DNA from: Quercus robur
Lineage: Eukaryota; Streptophyta; Magnoliopsida; Fagales; Fagaceae
NCBI RefSeq assembly: GCF_932294415.1
Contig: NC_065538.1
Location: 80,985,834-81,049,833, forward strand
Reading direction: 5' to 3'
DNA: 64,000 nt
Positions 28,800-39,769 of the stretch are shown here, piece after piece. The notes under the pieces were generated by a model. The model searched no databases. It had not been told where the DNA came from and saw only the letters and a program-made list of their open reading frames with translations. Position numbers and translations under genes: made by a program. Every line of letters starts with the position of its first letter. The first letter of the stretch is position 1.

Positions 28800-29067
28800 G
28801 TGCCGGTTTGGATCCAACTTATCACGTTCACGTTTTGCTTTTTCTGTGTTTTCCTTCTTTTTTTTTTTAGCCCGCATTTGTTGACTTTTTTACGGTGAAC
28901 AGTGCACCCGTGTACTGTTTACGGACCTACAAATTTCACTTTTAAGCAACTTTTTCATTAAAAATGGGTCTCACGGTATTATTTACACATTTAAAAATTA
29001 TTTTGCTACAGTGTTTTCAGTTTTCAGGTTTCAATTTCAGCAAAATAAGTTCTATCCAAATAGACCC
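28800..29067. mobile_element. PIF/Harbinger-type MITE (268 bp)
   Basis: Left end GTGCCGGTTTGGATCCAACT and right end, reverse-complemented, GGGTCTATTTGGATAGAACT form an inverted repeat. A TAA target duplication is present at 28797-28799 and 29068-29070. The 'GGGTCNGTTTGGATA' end also forms the right terminus of the 9.8-kb Harbinger at 36903-46714, and both contain 'tttgctacagtgttttcag' near the right end. That larger element is therefore a plausible source of mobilising transposase. Lies in the promoter-side flank of the RLK at 25282-28491. Confidence 0.8.
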
Positions 29068-29292
29068 TAAATGTCCCAATACCTGATCTTAAATATCTTT
29101 CTGTATAGTTTTAGTGCAATTTAATGGATGGATTGAATAACGTGTTAGGAAAATCTCAATGGCTTTCATGAATCAACCTACTACCAGTAATTAGTCTTTA
29201 CAATCTAGTACAGACTATGCAATCTACTAAATGCTTTGATTGTATCCAAAAGGAAAAAGTAAGAAAATCATGTCCTAAAAGGGGAAAAAAAA

Positions 29293-29690
29293 TGGGACAA
29301 ATAGGGAAAAATAATACAGCTAATTGGAAGCACAATTTTAAAATTAAAAAGACTATCTGGATTCCCAAGCAAGCATATGAGATCAAAGTATATTCTATCT
29401 GGCATGTAAGCCTTAAGTACAAGGTAGTGGACAAGGTAACCTTTATTGCATAACTAAAACACATGGATTTTATAATTTCCTTTTTTGACCAGTGAAAGTA
29501 AAATCACAAATATCTTCAGCACTCAAGCAATAAGCAATTTGACATATGTCTATTATACAACAAATGATTCATTTTTGGGCCCAAAGTGAGTAGAAACACC
29601 AATGCTAATCAAACATATTTTTAAGATATGAATTGCATAGATAGCAATAGTCAGAAATATTAACGAAAGAATGGTGTGATTAGGTAGTCA
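29293..29690 (+). repeat. Spacer block B copy 2 and following flank
   Basis: Matches 4095-4315 and 48938-49130 (block B). From about 29500 it matches 6160-6260, 17840-17960 and 31360-31441 ('gtaaaatcacaaatat', 'caagcaataa', 'gaatggtgtgattaggtag'). Upstream flank of the duplicated RLK unit. Confidence 0.75.
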
Positions 29691-29694
29691 GAAT

Positions 29695-29790
29695 TTCTTA
29701 GCCCTTAGGACCCATGGTGACTTTGACAGCATCAGCAAGCTCCTTCGCACCCTTTAGCATAAGTAATAAGACTAAAAGGACTGGGCCTAA
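29695..29790 (-). pseudogene. Second chaperonin-60 exon fossil
   Basis: The minus strand reads LMLKGAKELADAVKVTMGPK then G and a stop, preceded by a decayed IWGLGPVLLV that aligns with FGVEARALM of CPN60. It sits in the same position relative to RLK spacer block B as the copy at 19023-19195, and is less changed at the protein level. A fragment only, with no further exon. Confidence 0.75.
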
Positions 29791-30375
29791 ACCCCAAATA
29801 AAACACACACACAAACACTGAACAAAAACAAATAAATAAATAAATCACATGCACACAAATAAAACACAACACACAAAGAAAACTGTGGGACAACAATAGA
29901 GAAAAACATGAGTTGAACTTAGAATCACACATTGAGTACCTAAAATTGTGACTTTCATGTGAAATCGTTACTTTTAAAATAACGGTGAATCTCCTCCTCC
30001 CATTTCCTTTTTTGACCATGATACCAAAAAAAAAAAAAAAAAATTCGAATGGTGTGGTAGTAAGGTCAAAGGTGTTAAACAAGAAGACCAAGACAACATC
30101 GTTTTAGCCCAATAAAAGCAACATAAATGTACATAAAAAATAAAAAATAAAATAAAAAGAGGTTAAAATGAAAATCTCAAATTTGGTATTTCAATTCTTT
30201 AACTTTACTTTCCTTCCATTGGGTCTTCTAAATTTCAAATTTATTCAATTTAAGACTTCTTTCCAATTTCGTTAAAAAATTGCCACTAAAAAAATATTAT
30301 TTTAACATGAAATAAATTATAAAATTGATAAAAATATTTTATAGATTTTTTATGTGATAATTTTTTTTTCATTAG

Positions 30376-30633
30376 TTAATTGCATACTTAATGGTTTTTA
30401 AAACAGAATTGGACAAAATGTCTCAATTGAATAAATTTGAAACTTAAAAGACTTAATTAAAAGAAAATAAAGTTAGTGTAATAAAATGAAAATTGTCATG
30501 GAGGTTAATTGCATACTTAATGGTTTTTAAAACAGAATTGGACAAAATGTCTCAATTGAATAAATTTGAAACTTAAAAGACTTAATTAAAAGAAAATAAA
30601 GTTAGTGTAACAAAATGAAAATTGTCATGGAGG
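30376..30633 (+). repeat. 129-bp tandem duplication
   Basis: 30376-30504 and 30505-30633 are consecutive copies ('ttaattgcatacttaatgg' ... 'attgtcatggagg'). I could see only a single base difference (taataaaatg versus taacaaaatg), so the duplication is recent. Confidence 0.95.
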
Positions 30634-30639
30634 TTAAGG

Positions 30640-31110
30640 TTTCCAAACTGGTTGATGGGGAGAACTCCAGAGGAATCATTGATAGGAACACTATCGCCTT
30701 CAGCGCAAGCTTATAAGGCATAGGGGGAGCGCTTCTCTAAGCGATGTGGGACTCTTGCACAATGAGCATGCCCACACTCGCTAAGAGAACAAAACCGTGC
30801 GGGTGTCAAGCCAAAATCCAATATCGGCTACAAGGCAAGCCCTTGGCCTGAGGTGAGGCGAAAATCCCCAAAGCGGACAAATAGATTTGTGTCACTACAC
30901 AACCCAAATGACAGTTTGTTTTGTCACTTTGACATACCAAATACCAAGATACTGATAGCTGGAGTTGCCGGGGCTGAAGAAGCCTAAGGCAAAATTATTT
31001 TCTTTGGAAACCAAAGATTGGCTATCCTTGATGAATTGGTCTGGTGTTAAGGTGTCAAGTGAAGTGCAAAATGGGAAGAAAAGAATGCTCAGAATCAGAG
31101 TCATATCCAT
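30640..31110 (-). pseudogene. 5' fragment of an SD1 receptor kinase with a ~205-bp insertion
   Basis: 31110-30895 encodes signal peptide and B-lectin start (MDMTLILSILFFPFCTSLD; LGFFSPGNSSYQYLGIWY), very close to exon 1 of the gene at 25282-28491. Just past TVIWV the reading is broken by an unrelated segment (about 30692-30896). It then resumes for about 50 bp (30640-30690), matching 28200-28255. Nothing further of the gene follows. The 5' flank (31111-31180) also matches the promoter side of the other copy. A truncated duplicate. Confidence 0.85.
30692..30896. mobile_element. ~205-bp foreign insertion of unknown class
   Basis: GC-richer than its surroundings. Contains 'gcgcttctctaagcgatgtgggactcttgc' as separate motifs (agcgcttctctaagcga; gatgtgggactc) and 'gaggtgaggcgaaaatcccc'. 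It interrupts the RLK fragment exactly where the paralogue is continuous. The 'agtcccacatcg' word is frequent in plant TRIM/SINE-type repeats, but I see neither terminal repeats nor a poly-A tail. Confidence 0.5.
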
Positions 31111-32720
31111 TTTTTGAGGGAAAAATATATTGATATGTGGTTTGATTGAGGATTATGAAGTCTCCCTACCAAAAGTGAAAAGACAGAGAGAGAACTTTAT
31201 ACAACAACCATTTTTACTTTTTTATCAACCTATGATTCAAAAGTCTTTATTCAGCAATGGAGTTGGTATTTTGGTGATCAATAGCTGAAGTCACAGTCTA
31301 TTAAAAAATAATCAGAACAATTAATAAAAAAAAAAATGACAATCACACTAACACAAACAGACAAAAAGGAAAATCACAAATATGAAATATCTACTGCAGT
31401 ACTGTAGCGATAAACAAAAGTAAGAAATATGAATTAAAGAAGGGTTCGGTTTTTGCTTTTTCACAAGACAGGAATGATTTTTTTGAGAACAAGTGAAAAG
31501 CATCTGAAAATTTATATTTTTTCATAAAGACTAAACTACCCTTTACTCATTTCTCTTTCTCCTCGAAAGTTGAAACACAAGTTACAAAACTCAAATAAGT
31601 TAACCGAAAACAACACTTTACCACCAAACAACCTCTTACAAAAATTCTCATTAAAAAAAAAAAAAAAAAAAAATCCTCTTACAAAAATTACAACTCCTAC
31701 AAATTTCAGATGTTACTAGAACAAAACCAGAACATATAATCAATAATAAAAAAAATTATGACTTAAATATTTTTTAAAAGAAATTGATATGGGTTTTAAA
31801 TAGTTGTGAATCTCGGTGCCAGAACTATTCAAAGCTGAACAACTATTTGTTGCCGACGACAGGAGGGACCTTGAAATGGGTGCGTTGGCCAGGCGTGGTT
31901 CATAATCAGGTGTTCCTTGAAGCCATCCCCATTTCGTGCTTGAGTTCTCTTTAATTTCAGTGGTCTCTGTCTATTGAGGGAATGAAAGAAAGAAAAAATA
32001 TAGAGAAAGAGATGGAATCTGAGAGAAAATGAAGGAAAGAAAGAAAAAAAAAAATGTAGTGAATCTGAAAGAGAAGAAACACTACCATCAAAGACCAACA
32101 CTTTCCTCCCTCACACTATCCTCAGTTGTAGTTATAGTGGTGTAGCAATTGAAAGTAAGACAACATTTCTGAAACAAAGTTCTACCTATGTGGATACATG
32201 GTAAAAAAGGAGCCACACCACACCACCCTTTTTTTTTTCCCCGTAAAGGCTACATAGTGAATAACTTTTGGACTATGGATCCTTGTCTCCTTGCTACAAA
32301 CAATTAATTATTAAATAATGCTACCAATGCAACTTTTTATAAGTATTTGTGAAATTATTTAAGTATTTATATCACAGTAAATTATTTTAACCATAATAAA
32401 GTTTTTTGTGAAATTTATTATAAGTTTTTGTGAAAAACTAAATTTATTATAAGTATCAATTGTGTCTATTATTCATGTCATTTTTATTCTACCATTTGAC
32501 AGTATTTTATTGGACAAACTAAACTCGTGTAACATTATTTTGTCACACTTAGTGGAAAAGTATAAATGAAGAGGCTACTTATGCAAACAATGTACATCTT
32601 CAAGAGGTAAAATCAAAATTCTAAAACTTTAGGATGTAAAATCCAAAAACACCCAAACATTAAGGATGTAGTTTGCACTTTAGCCTATTTTGATATCAAA
32701 ATTAGTTTGACTTTTTTTTA
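31111..32720. other. Spacer with no supported gene
   Basis: 31111-31441 is RLK-unit flank (homologous to 28500-28600 and 29500-29690). The rest is A/T-rich. A 90-codon minus-strand frame at 31829-32101 is Phe/Ser-rich low-complexity sequence and I do not accept it as a gene. Confidence 0.5.
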
Positions 32721-32973
32721 GGGTAAATTGCAAATTACACTCCTAAATTTTGAGAGTGTTTGGATTTTACACTCTGATATTTCAGAATTTAGATTTAACT
32801 TCCAGAAGTTTGGGGGTGTTTGGATTTTACACTCCCAAATTTAGAAACTTCAGGGTGTAAAATCCAAATACCCAAAACTTTAGAAAGTAAGAGGTAAAAT
32901 CCAAATTTTGAGTCGTTAAGGTGTAAAATTCAAGCACCCCAAAACTTTAGGAGTATAATTTGCAATTTACCCC
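32721..32973. mobile_element. Fold-back MITE with 8-bp target duplication
   Basis: GGGTAAATTGCAAATTACAC on the left pairs with the right end (reverse complement GGGTAAATTGCAAATTATAC). The palindrome runs nearly through the element, with inner repeats of 'tttggattttacactc'. Flanks are TTTTTTTA on both sides, compatible with an 8-bp duplication although low-complexity. Confidence 0.8.
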
Positions 32974-33250
32974 TTTTTTTATATCAATTGTGAGTTTGGA
33001 TTTTGCTTTAAATAAACTTTCTTTTTGCTTTATGCAAATAATCTAACTTTAAAATAAAATAACTTTTAGCTTTTTATCACACATTTAAGAAAAATAAAGA
33101 TCACATCAATAAAATATTTAAATTTCAAGTTTTTATTGAATGTGAATTTTGACAAATACACAGTTGCATTACATTTTCTTCTTATAACATCTATGCTTGT
33201 AACATTTCAAGATGATATGAGGTCAATAAGTATCACAACAATAAAATCTT

Positions 33251-34358
33251 TAAAAGTTCAAAAACGTGTACAAAACACCTTTGAACGTTTAGACCCCCAA
33301 ATTACAACTTAACCAATACAAGCAATATGTCAAACAACTAGTGTGTGGAAACTTAACACATGCTATAATACGAAATTGGTTAAAGACTATCTAAGCCATA
33401 ACAAAATAAAACCACAGCAGATAATAAAAAGGCAAAGATAGAGAGGAAGGAAGATGCAAACACAAAGACAACACGCGATGTGTTATCGAAGAGGAAACCG
33501 AAGTCCTCGGCGAAAAACCTCTCCGCCGCCCTCCAAGCGGTAAACAATCCATTAGAAAATACAGTTGGGATACAAGGACAGCAATAGACCCTCCAAACCT
33601 AATCTACCCAGTGCACCTAAGCCCTCCAAGCTTCTTGCTCCAACGAGGTTGCGCCGAACCTTTTTCTTTTCTAGCTTCCCGGATTCCGCTACTAGACCGT
33701 AGCATCAACCAATGAAGATTGGTTCCTTCCTAACTGCTTCCCAGAAATCCAAACAACTGTCTCACAGTGATGATGATGGTGAGAACCAGGTTTGGTATAA
33801 TGCCTCTCAAGGATTTGACAATGGAGAGGAAGAGAGTAGAGGAATTTGAAGAGACTCTAAGGTATAGATTGTGGGTGAAACAATCTTGTTTTTCTTTAGG
33901 GTTTCTCTCTCAAAATTCTCTCTGGAAGCTCTCTTTCAATCGTGGGTAAAAGGGGTATTTATACTGGAGTGGGAGAGGAATGTGAAACGTCAAGTTTTAC
34001 AAAACAGGGGTGGCTCGCGGCTTGACCTCGCGGCTTGACTAAGTCGCGAGATCCAGTCGCGAGTTAACCGTATGGCCAGTTGTCCTGTTTTGTCCTGTAG
34101 TGCTCCAGCTAGCATGACTGTTCATCTTCCAGCATGCTTGGCACGTGTGCTGCTTCTGGCGGCTTGCAGCCGCGAGTCACCCGCGAGTCCCAGCCGCGAG
34201 TCTCTGTTTTCTTGCACACTCTTAAGCAATCTTCACTCTATCTCACTCACTACCCTTACAACAAACCCACCTAAATACAGGGTTACTAAATGCTGAATTA
34301 CAAGCAAATTTGGCACGGAATAAAGCCAATTAGATGGTTGAATAAATTCAACCTTACA
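33251..34358 (-). mobile_element. Solo LTR, family X copy 3 (1108 bp)
   Basis: 5-bp duplication ATCTT at 33246-33250 and 34359-34363. The right end reads TTCAACCTTACA as in copy 4. The minus-strand promoter-like 'tataaatacccc' is at about 33950-33963. Interior words shared with copies 1, 2 and 4 include 'gatgtgttatcgaagag', 'ccgccctccaagcggt' and 'ctccaacgaggttgcgccg'. No internal domain. Confidence 0.85.
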
Positions 34359-34442
34359 ATCTTGTTTCTTGCAACAATGACCAATTCCTTTTGAGTCTGC
34401 AATTTCTATTTATATATGTGATGGCACAAGCTGGAGTCATTG

Positions 34443-35538
34443 TGAAAGTTCAAATAGCATGTAAAACACTAATGAGCATTTAGACCCCTAAATACAAAAT
34501 TACCTACACAAGCTTATACACAAACAATATATGTGCCGAAAGATGAATATAAGCTAAATCCAAATTGGTAAAACGCTCCAAACCGAAATTAATCACAACC
34601 ACAAGAGTAATTAAAAGGTAAAGAGTAAGGGAAGAGAGATGCAAACACAAAGATGACACGGCGATGTGTTATCGAAGAGAAAACCAAAGTACTCGAAGAA
34701 AAACCTCTCTACCGCCCTCCAAGCGGTCAAATAATCCACTAGAGAATGAAGTTGGGATACATGAATAGCAAAAGACCCTCCAAGCCTAATCTACCCGGTG
34801 CACCTAAGCCCTTCAAGCTTCTTGCTCCAACAGGATTACGCCGAACCTTGTTTTCTCTAGCTTACCGGATCCTGAAATAAGCCCATTGCATCAACCAAAC
34901 GAATTGGTCCTCTCTAAACTGCTTCCCAAGTACCAAAACACCTCGTCACTGATATGGGTATGATGAGATAAGGATTTGGCAAATGTATCTCTTAAGGATA
35001 TGTCAATGGAGAGGGTGAGAGTAGAGAAATTTGGAGAATCAATGATGAAGATTGCGGATGAGTCAATCTTGTTTTCTTTAGGGTTTCTCTCTCAAAATTC
35101 TCTCTGGAAGCTCTCTACATTTTGTGGGTATAAGGGTATTTATAGTAGTGTGTGTGAGGAATACAAAAAGTCAGTTTTCATCCAAACAGGGCATTTTAAC
35201 GACTCAACCTCATGACTAGAACGAGTCGCGAGTCTAAGTTGCGAGCTAACTGTTTGGCCAAACTGTCTATTTTGTCCTGTAGTGCTCTAGCTGTCATGAT
35301 CCTTTAGTTCCCCTACATGCTTCACACGTGTGCCACTTTGGCGACTTGCCAGTTGCGAGTCAGTTACGAAATCCAGTCGTAAGACTCCTTTGATTGCACA
35401 TCTTGAGTTTTCTTCACACTCTCTCACACACAACCCTTACATAAATCTCACCTAAATACAAGATATCTAATTGCTAAAGTGCAAGAAAATTTGGTACGGA
35501 ATAAAGCCAACACATGATTGAATAAATTCAACCTTACA
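34443..35538 (-). mobile_element. Solo LTR, family X copy 4 (1096 bp)
   Basis: 5-bp duplication CATTG at 34438-34442 and 35539-35543. Starts TGAAAGTTCAAATAG and ends TTCAACCTTACA. Only 84 bp separate it from copy 3, but each copy has its own target duplication, so these are two insertions and not one two-LTR element. Confidence 0.85.
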
Positions 35539-35543
35539 CATTG

Positions 35544-36123
35544 CATTTTTTTTCTGGTCCTGTACCACTAGCCTTATCAAAGTAAGTATGTGAGAGGCCC
35601 CACCCTCAGTCCACCAAGTTTTTGTTGGGACAAACCCACATGGATTGGTGGGGTTGTGTTGGTGCCGTACTATATTTGCCCATAGATTTAGGGTTTTACC
35701 TGGAGTCGACATTTATTTTATTTAAATAGTAAAAATAATAAAATCCAAAATGAAATAAATAAAAATATTTATTGATTAGTAGTGGGTTAGAGATGTTAGA
35801 TATTTAGTGTCCTAAGACAATAAAACACAAATAGTAATTTTTAAAATTATTTTAAGTTTAAAAAATAGTACCTCGCTATTTTGTGTTTCAAATGTCATGA
35901 GAAGACTAGTTTGCTTTAGATTGAAAAAGTGTCATGATACATGATATGATATGGGACATTAGATTTTAATTTTAGTGAAACACTATTATTTCTATGGAAA
36001 AATTTTCTATTTTTTCAAGAATGCATAATATTCATTGGCATAATATTGTCAAAATGACAATATAACACCGACAAAAATAAAAAGTTGGTAAACATCATAT
36101 TGGTGATTTTTTAAGCAAAAGAT
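35544..36123. other. Spacer without supported feature
   Basis: A/T-rich. An 81-codon minus-strand frame at 35467-35712 overlaps the solo LTR end and has no recognisable domain. Confidence 0.5.
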
Positions 36124-36866
36124 CTAACATTTCAAATAAAATATTGGGTTCAATCCCATATCTATTAAAGTACAATTTTTCATTTTCTTTGCACCATTTG
36201 ATGAAGTCGAGTTTTTCTTCTCCTTCTCCAGACTTGTAGAGATGTTATGGCCAACATACTTACAAAACCCACAAGTTCTCTTTTGCTTTCCCAATTCTTT
36301 TCCACCATTCATTCCTTTTCACTTTGGGCGACCTTTCATCTTTGAGAGCGGAGGACAACGAACAAAACAATCTCCATCAATTGCATCATTACCATTAGCA
36401 TCAACCATATTTTCCTTGTCCACCAAATTTTCACCATTCAACACTATCAATTCTTTTCCACCTAATGATGTTTCGCAACACCAACGTTGTGAAAGATACA
36501 AAGATGGAATTCGGTAACAATCGTTGTGAATGAATACACTAAGTGTGTGACGACAAAGTGTACCCCAAAATTCAAAATTCTTGCAACTACAACTAGTCAT
36601 CTCACCGTCCGATAAGACCAAGTGCTTTTGACTAGTTTTTTCTTCATAATATTGCAACACAAATTCAATACCTTTTTCTTGAAGCACCGAATATTGTGTG
36701 GCTCTTCCAAACTCCTCTTGAAAATTTTTGAAAGCATAAGGTGTCAACACACTATGTGCTTGTTCTTCTATCGGTGACAATGTTCTTAAAGAAGAACATC
36801 TACATTTCTCCAACATTGCATCATGTGATTGTGTTTGCTCAATATCTTCAATGGCAAGGTCAACCT
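36124..36866 (-). pseudogene. FAR1-related / MULE-derived pseudogene, C-terminal part (SWIM zinc finger)
   Basis: The minus strand starts after a plausible acceptor (ttttag|GTTGACC at about 36866) and reads LSPIEEQAHSVLTPYAFKNF, then QKHLVLSDGEMTSCSCKNFE and GTLCRHTLSVF, which is the SWIM C-x-C-x(n)-C-x-H zinc-binding motif of FAR1/FHY3 proteins. A tail follows with a C-x2-C-x4-GH knuckle (TCGFCKYVGHN, about 36230-36275) after a frame change near 36315. The N-terminal part of the same gene lies at 46793-48576. The two halves are separated by the Harbinger insertion. FAR1 proteins are transcription factors derived from Mutator transposases; this copy is broken. Confidence 0.85.
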
Positions 36867-37030
36867 AAAATTACAAATTTAAATAATTTAAAGACACATA
36901 AAGTGAGCGTTTGGATAGTCAGTTTTCTGGCGTTTTGCTGCGTTTGCGTTTTGGAGTGCTGGGACCCACGCGCACGCGAGCTGAAGAAAACGCAAGTCTG
37001 GGTGCTGCTGAGAAACGCAAGTTTCCTCGT

Positions 37031-37096
37031 TACGCACCGTTTCACTTATCCTTCTACACGCACCGTTTCATTTAAAAGGCTCTACGCACCGTTTCA
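37031..37096. repeat. Three 26-bp-spaced subterminal repeats of the Harbinger element
   Basis: 'acgcaccgtttca' occurs at about 37032, 37058 and 37084, at an even 26-bp spacing, 130-190 bp inside the left terminus. Regular subterminal repeats are typical binding sites for the ORF1/transposase proteins of this superfamily. The binding role is inferred. Confidence 0.6.
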
Positions 37097-37519
37097 ATGC
37101 AAGAGCTGAAACAATCAACCCATTTTGCCTCTTGCGCGTACTGTTCATGTCTCAAAATGCTGAGGAAAACGGTGCACAAGCAGAAGCTGTCAAAACAGAG
37201 CATCAACGGTACGCTGTCTGTGTAACGGCTATCTCCATTCTCACGGCTTCTGCTTTTTCTCTCAACTACCATCTGTATAATGCTTTCAATCCCCTTCAAT
37301 GCTCCGTCCAATTCGCCTTCAATGTCGTTCACCTACCCACCAACCAGCTTTGGGTCAAAACAGAGCACACATATTGATTACTGCAAACCCAGTAGGCAGA
37401 ACCAAAAGAGAAGATCCCCTCTGTTCAACAAACACTCGAGCTCACCTTCTCTCCGCTTGGGTCATCGTCGCCGCCACTCCCCATCTTTGCATTCACGGGT
37501 ATGTTATTTTCCATGAAGC

Positions 37520-38292
37520 TTCATCATTTTGTGTTTTTTTGGGTTTAACCGTTTGTGTGTGGTTTTTGTATTCAACTTCTGTGTGTTCTCTGTTGTGTTT
37601 TCCATGACACTAGTGTGGGTTTATTGATCCTTTGTCTAATATGAAAACGCTCACTTAGTGCCTCTGTTGGATATACCATTGTTTACTTTGCATTTTTCAG
37701 ATGAGTTTATTTTGCATTTGGATCCATCATTTCTGTTACTTTGCCTAACTGAATGCACCCAAACTGTTTGTTTAAATGCCTCAACGAGTATAGAAGGTAG
37801 TTGTCCAATGCTTCATCAATTTGTGGTTTTTTGGGTTTAACCGTTTGTGTGTGGTTTTTGTATTCAACTGCTCTGTGTGGTTCTATCATATTATTGCATC
37901 ATAATTATGAAATATATATTTGATTTTCTTAATTATAGTCAAATCAAAGTTCAAAATTTGTAAAATTCTTCTTAATAACAGTTTGTAGACTTTTTCCCTA
38001 CTAATCATATAAGGGTGGAATAAGATTTTTTTTGTTGATCTTTTGTTCTGTTTTCCATGACACTAGTGTGGGTTTATTGATCCTTGTCTAATACCATTAT
38101 TTCTCTTAGTGCCTCTGTTGTATTTGGATATACCATTGTTTACTTTGCATTTTTCATATGAGTTTACTTTGCATTTTTCATATGAGTTTACTTTGCATTT
38201 GGATACACCATTTCTGTTACTTTGCCTAACTGATTCTAAAATGCACCCAAACTGTTGGTTTAAATGCCTCAATGAGTATAGAAGGGAGTTGT
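37520..38292 (+). repeat. Duplicated leader segment upstream of ORF1
   Basis: 'gggtttaaccgtttgtgtgt' (37539 and 37836), 'ccatgacactagtgtgggtt' (37602 and 38055) and 'gatataccattgtttacttt' (37668 and 38130) recur in the same order, ending 'gagtatagaagg(g/t)agttg' just before the ORF1 ATG. The second unit is longer, with an extra A/T segment and a local triplication of 'atgagtttactttgcattt'. Confidence 0.8.
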
Positions 38293-38299
38293 AGGAAAA

Positions 38300-39367
38300 A
38301 TGGTTAAGCAGAAGAAATCAATGGAGGGTGGTAGTAATGATGAAAGAGCTGACTGGAGTGACCCTAAGGAACTAGAGGCTTTTTGTCGGTTTTGTGCTGT
38401 TCAAGTCATGGCGGGCCAAAGGAAGCCTACTGGATTTTTGTCCAAAATTGGCCAAAGTGAAGTGATTCGGCAGTTGGGTGAGATTGAAAAAGTAGTGACT
38501 TGGCTGCAGATTAAAAACAAATGGGATCATTTGAGAAAAAGGTGGAAGATTTATACCAAGTGTTTGGAGAATGAGACTGGGTTGGGTTATGATTCTGTAA
38601 CTGGGATGTTTGATGCACCTGATGAGTGGTGGACTCGAAAGATTGCGGTTAGTTTTGATCAATACATAATTGTTAAAAAATTTAGTGTCTAAAACTATAT
38701 TCTTATGTTCTAACTACTGGTTGTCCACATGTAGGCATGTCCCGATGCAAAAACCTTGAGAACGAATGGTTTGCCTAATCGTGACCTTCTGAACATCATG
38801 TTTGGAGGCACGACTGCAACGGGAAAAAATGCATTCTGCACGAGTGGTCCAATACCAACGGCAACCACCGAAGGGTCTGGGGACTCCGGTAATAGCATAG
38901 AATTTGTTGACCCCCAATGTGAACCCGTTGTGAATGTTGACCCAATGGAGGTTGAAGGTCCATCATTGTCGAGGGTAGGACTAGCAGTGAATAAGGGGAA
39001 AGGCCTAGCAACCAGTGTCCACATCTTCAAGCCAATTTCCAAGAAACCAAAAAAAAGGCGTTCAACCGCGCAAGAGATGTCGGACTCTTTGAAGAGTATC
39101 TCAAATGTTATTGTTGAAAGATCTAGTCTAAGTGCCCGTACACCATCTGCTCCCACAGCAACGGCTCAGGTTAAAGAAATTATGGACATGGTGTTGAGTC
39201 TTCCTGGGGTGTACTCGGGTCATTACCTTCATTTGTTCAGCACTATCTACTTCATGGAAAAAGAGTCGGGTAGACACATGTTTGCAGCACTTTCCGATAA
39301 CAAGGATATCCAGCTAAAGTGGCTAGAAAAAGAGTACCAAAGGCACCCTGATTATCATTTTTCGTGA
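38300..39367 (+). CDS. Harbinger ORF1, Myb/SANT-like DNA-binding protein (two exons)
   Basis: Exon 1 38300-38647, exon 2 38735-39367 (GT at 38648, AG at 38733-38734). Joined they give 326 codons plus stop with no interruption. The N-terminus carries the plant Myb/SANT-like (Myb_DNA-bind_3) pattern: FCRFCAVQVMAGQRKPTGF, WLQIKNKWDHLRKRWKIYTK and FDAPDEWW (residues about 32-112). A basic stretch KPKKRR (about 217-222) could act as a nuclear signal. The C-terminus has conserved FSTIYFMEKESGRHMFAALS and ends at about 39367. In PIF/Harbinger elements ORF1 binds the ends and brings the transposase into the nucleus. It shares strand and element with the transposase 2 kb downstream. Alternative: a domesticated host MSL gene, unlikely given the context. 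Confidence 0.85.
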
Positions 39368-39769
39368 AGGAACAATAGATTGTCTCGATAGGGTTGTGTA
39401 GGCTTGGTGTAGTAATCAAACTTTCAGTGTTGTATCTATTGCACTATTATATTTCTTTCTTTTTTATTCGTAGGAACTAATGCTTGTTATGAGTGTGTAT
39501 GTAAGACAATGCTCATCATTCCTATGTGTTTGAGCTATATTTATATATGTTTGTCCAATGCGTCTTTTATCTGAATTTTGCATTTAATATTTTAGAATTC
39601 AGCCCTTCTCTTGCTGGTAACTGGAGTTTGTGATGGATGGTTGACTTTGCTAGACGCAAGTTTTATATTAATGGAGAAAATGAGCCATTTCACAGTTTTG
39701 GTAATAAGAGCTGCCCTGTGTGATTTCGTACATCTGTTGGTCTGCATATTTTTTGAGATGCCTGCATAT

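Noticed and set aside
29732-30091. 119-codon minus-strand frame rich in Phe, Cys and Val
   Set aside because: Hydrophobic low-complexity translation in the wrong frame relative to the CPN60 fossil it overlaps; no known family.
33251-35538. One LTR retroelement with two LTRs and an 84-bp interior
   Set aside because: Each LTR has its own distinct 5-bp target duplication (ATCTT and CATTG), so they are two independent solo LTRs.
38372-39156. Minus-strand frames of 67-148 codons
   Set aside because: They are antisense shadows of the Harbinger ORF1 exons.
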